Origin: CAZMRW01 sp964568805
GTDB taxonomy: Bacteria > Pseudomonadota > Gammaproteobacteria > Methylococcales > Methylomonadaceae
Reading direction: 5' to 3'
Assembly (NCBI GenBank): GCA_964568805.1
Contig: CAZMRW010000070.1
Coordinates: 1 to 25,896 of the forward strand
DNA length: 25,896 bases
Shown here in pieces: positions 23,285 through 25,896 of the stretch (its first letter is position 1; the number at the start of each line of letters is the position of its first letter). The position numbers were made by a program, and so were the translations under genes. Under the pieces are notes generated by a model, which saw only the letters and a program-made list of their open reading frames with translations, had not been told where the DNA came from and did no database searches.

Positions 23285-24967
23285 ATGCTACAAAACAACC
23301 CCGCCCTCAAAAGCAAGATCGACCAGCTCTGGAACAAATTCTGGAGCGGGGGCATATCCAACCCGTTGACGGCCATCGAGCAAATCACCTACTTGTTGTT
23401 CATGAAACGGCTGGACGATCTGGATTTAAAGCAACAGGCCGATGCGGAGTTTACCGGAGATGCCTTTACCTCGCGTTTTGCCGGAACATGGATTCCACCG
23501 GAACATCGCGATAAATCGCCTGAAGAGCAAAAAATGTTTGCCGTTGATAAACATAGTTTGCGGTGGAGCGAATTCAAACGTATGTCGGCAGATGCCATGC
23601 TGAGCCATGTGCAAACCAAAGTATTCCCGTTCTTAAAAGATTTGAACGGTAAGGAGTCCAGCTTTACCCATCACATGAAAAACGCGGTATTCATCATTCC
23701 TAAGCCCTCGTTATTGGTGGAAGCGGTCAAGACCATCGACGACATGTATGATGAGATGGAAAATGATTCACAGCAAAAAGGCCAGGCGTTTCAAGATATT
23801 CAGGGCGATGTGTACGAATACCTGCTCTCGGAAATTGCGACCGCCGGTAAAAACGGCCAGTTCCGTACGCCACGCCACATCATCAAGCTCATGGCCGAAC
23901 TGGTGCAGCCGCAACTGGGCCAACGTATCGCCGATCCCGCTTGCGGTTCCGGCGGCTTCTTGCTGGGCGCATATCAATACATAGTCACCCAATTAGCGAT
24001 TAAAGCTGCCAAAAACAACAACACTGCGGCGCAACTGCAAACTGACGAAGACGGCTTTCAACGCACTTCTGTGAGTGCCAGCTTGACCGAAAACGCCAAG
24101 CAAATCCTTAACGACAGCCTGTACGGTTACGACATCGACAGCACGATGGTGCGCTTAGGGCTAATGAACCTGATGATGCACGGCATCGACGAGCCGCATA
24201 TCGATTACAAAGATACTCTCAGTAAAACTTTTAATGAGACGAACCACTACGACATCGTCATGGCCAATCCGCCGTTTACCGGCAGCATCGACAAAGGCGA
24301 CATCAACGAAAGCCTGAAACTCGGCACCACCAAAACCGAACTGCTGTTTATCGAAAACATCTACCGTTTGCTGAAAAAAGGCGGTACGGCGGGCGTGATT
24401 ATTCCGCAAGGCGTGTTGTTCGGTTCCGGCAATGCCTTTGTCGCAGCGCGTAAAATCCTAGTGGATCGTTGCGACTTAAAAGCCGTCATCGCCCTGCCCA
24501 GCGGCGTGTTTAAACCGTATGCCGGAGTCAGCACCGCTATTTTACTGTTCACCAAAGTGTATGATCCGCTCGAAAAAGATATAGAACCCGCCACGCAACA
24601 AGTCTGGTTTTATGACATGCAAAGTGACGGGTATTCATTGGATGATAAGCGCAACAAACAAGATGGCTACGGCGATTTGCAAGACATTGTGGGGCTTTAT
24701 CGTAACCGCCAGCTTGAGCAAGCCACCGACCGTACAAAAAAATACTTTACTGTGTCCCGGCAGGAGATAGTCGATGAAAACTACGACCTCAGCCTAAGCC
24801 GCTACAGGGAAGATGTTTTTGAAGAAATTCACTACGAAAAGCCGGACGTGATATTGCAAAAACTGCTGGTCAGTGAAGTGGGCGAGGATTTTGATTTGCA
24901 GGCTTTGAGTAAGATTCAGGGCGGGATTGTTAAGGAGTTGTTAGAGTTGAGGGAAATGGTAGGATGA
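23285..24967 (+). CDS. hsdM: Type I restriction-modification DNA methyltransferase subunit
   Basis: N6-adenine methyltransferase subunit that pairs with HsdS to modify host sites and completes the restriction complex with HsdR. The 560-aa product has an N-terminal helical HsdM domain (about 8-160), then the catalytic domain with the SAM-binding motif DPACGSGGFLLGAY (217-230) and catalytic NPPF (328-331). The C-terminus (about 470-560) is helical and would contact HsdS. AAGAG lies just before the ATG. The stop overlaps the hsdS start as ATGA. All key residues are intact. Confidence 0.97.
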   Translation: MLQNNPALKSKIDQLWNKFWSGGISNPLTAIEQITYLLFMKRLDDLDLKQQADAEFTGDAFTSRFAGTWIPPEHRDKSPEEQKMFAVDKHSLRWSEFKRMSADAMLSHVQTKVFPFLKDLNGKESSFTHHMKNAVFIIPKPSLLVEAVKTIDDMYDEMENDSQQKGQAFQDIQGDVYEYLLSEIATAGKNGQFRTPRHIIKLMAELVQPQLGQRIADPACGSGGFLLGAYQYIVTQLAIKAAKNNNTAAQLQTDEDGFQRTSVSASLTENAKQILNDSLYGYDIDSTMVRLGLMNLMMHGIDEPHIDYKDTLSKTFNETNHYDIVMANPPFTGSIDKGDINESLKLGTTKTELLFIENIYRLLKKGGTAGVIIPQGVLFGSGNAFVAARKILVDRCDLKAVIALPSGVFKPYAGVSTAILLFTKVYDPLEKDIEPATQQVWFYDMQSDGYSLDDKRNKQDGYGDLQDIVGLYRNRQLEQATDRTKKYFTVSRQEIVDENYDLSLSRYREDVFEEIHYEKPDVILQKLLVSEVGEDFDLQALSKIQGGIVKELLELREMVG

Positions 24968-25896
24968 TTATTTCAAAGAAAATTTCGTCTTTCACGGATG
25001 TAATTACCGGTGGCACACCATCCACGAGTAATCCTGAATACTGGAATGGAGATATTCCTTGGTTAAACTCCGGAGTTCTTAATGATGGCGATATAAGTAA
25101 GCCATCAAAATTTATTACTGAACGAGGGCTAAAAAGCTCATCTGCCAGGTTGATGCCCAAAGATACAGTTTTAATAGCTCTAACAGGCTCAACTACTGGG
25201 CAAGTTGCGCATTTAAACATTGAAGCAGCTGCAAACCAGTCAGTGACTGGAATCCTCCCCTCAAATGAACATCATTCAAGATATTTGTATTATTTTCTTC
25301 GGTCTCAAAGACAAAAAATTAAAGCTGATGCCTTTGGAGGAGCGCAGCCACATATTAACCAACAGTATGTGAAAGATTTTAAAATTCCACTTCCACAACT
25401 CAGCGACCAAATCGCCATCGCCACACTGCTCAGCCGCGTCGAGGCACTTATTGCAACCCGCAAAGTCAACCTCCGCCTGCTGGATGAATTTCTTAAAGCC
25501 ACGTTTTTGGAAATGTTTGGTGATCCTGTGCGGAATGAGATTGCTTGGGACAAAAAGACCACAATTGATTATGCAAGTTGCATCGTACCAGGTAGGGATA
25601 AACCAAAAAGTTTTAATGGGTCTATTCCTTGGGTAACCACGAATGACTTATTTCATTTGGGGTATACATTCTCTTCGAAACAAGGGATTGGTCTAACTGA
25701 CGAGGAGATAGATCAGGTAAGGGCAAGAGTTATACCTGCTGGCAGTATTTTAATTACATGTGTAGGTGATTTAGGTGTTACCAGCATTTGCGGTCACGAT
25801 ATGGTTGTGAATCAACAGCTTCATTCATTCCAAGTTGAAGACGGAATGAACAATGTGTTTTTTATGTATGCAATATCATTCCAAAAAGATTACATG
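24964..25896 (+). CDS. hsdS: Type I specificity subunit, cut by window end
   Basis: DNA-recognition subunit, partial at the 3' end; 311 codons are open with no stop. The first target-recognition domain (about 1-150) contains TGGTPST and YWNGDIPWL, standard for HsdS. A conserved central helix follows (about 150-195), ending FLKATFLEMFGDPV, and then a second recognition domain starts (about 200 on; GSIPWVTTNDL). The two domains differ in sequence, so the target should be bipartite and asymmetric. The ATG overlaps the hsdM stop. About 80-110 residues are probably missing. The recognition sequence cannot be read from this. Confidence 0.95.
   Translation, partial: MIISKKISSFTDVITGGTPSTSNPEYWNGDIPWLNSGVLNDGDISKPSKFITERGLKSSSARLMPKDTVLIALTGSTTGQVAHLNIEAAANQSVTGILPSNEHHSRYLYYFLRSQRQKIKADAFGGAQPHINQQYVKDFKIPLPQLSDQIAIATLLSRVEALIATRKVNLRLLDEFLKATFLEMFGDPVRNEIAWDKKTTIDYASCIVPGRDKPKSFNGSIPWVTTNDLFHLGYTFSSKQGIGLTDEEIDQVRARVIPAGSILITCVGDLGVTSICGHDMVVNQQLHSFQVEDGMNNVFFMYAISFQKDYM

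Noticed and set aside
1..25896. CRISPR array, insertion sequence or prophage
   Set aside because: No regularly spaced repeats, transposase motifs or phage structural genes were seen.

Overview
The window looks like the chromosome of a mid-GC gammaproteobacterium. The main support is the ordered block tRNA-Val, thrS, infC, rpmI, rplT, pheS, pheT, ihfA, MerR-type gene, which is a gammaproteobacterial arrangement. A methylotroph or methanotroph (Methylococcales-like) host is possible, but nothing in the window proves it.

Positions 65-5694 (+ strand) hold an exported cyclophilin-type prolyl isomerase and then a likely operon. The operon has a blue-light (BLUF) sensor fused to a PsiE-type four-helix membrane domain, both subunits of a bd-type quinol oxidase (short Q-loop, CIO-like), and an exported protein with a candidate caspase/CHAT-like His/Cys dyad.

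Positions 5711-10761 (- strand) hold the least familiar part, a five-gene set. In transcription order these are a 348-aa protein of unknown family, a Ras-like GTPase of the CvnD/COG2229 type, a Roadblock/LC7 protein, a two-domain metallophosphoesterase, and a 403-aa paralogue of the first protein. GTPase plus Roadblock is the core of the Streptomyces 'conservon' modules and of MglA/MglB. Here it sits between two related unknown proteins that share SQGR-x-L-x-GH and FYNAC motifs, and it includes a phosphoesterase. This is my best candidate for an undescribed signalling or polarity module. The phosphoesterase start codon lies in one arm of a 17-bp inverted repeat.

Positions 10762-19221 hold a repeat-rich intergenic region, tRNA-Val(GAC) with a clear promoter and a terminator just before thrS, and then the translation operon. 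infC appears to start at ATC, as expected for autoregulated IF3. Four hairpins fill the infC-rpmI gap. A Phe-rich short ORF overlapping a terminator lies between rplT and pheS, where E. coli has pheM. ihfA and an overlapping MerR-family gene follow, then tRNA-Pro(GGG).

Positions 19222-25896 look like an accessory island joined to the tRNA-Pro 3' end. About 1 kb of AT-rich, mostly non-coding or decayed sequence is followed by a small HTH protein coupled to hsdR by an ATGA overlap. hsdM and hsdS (cut by the window end) complete a type I restriction-modification operon.
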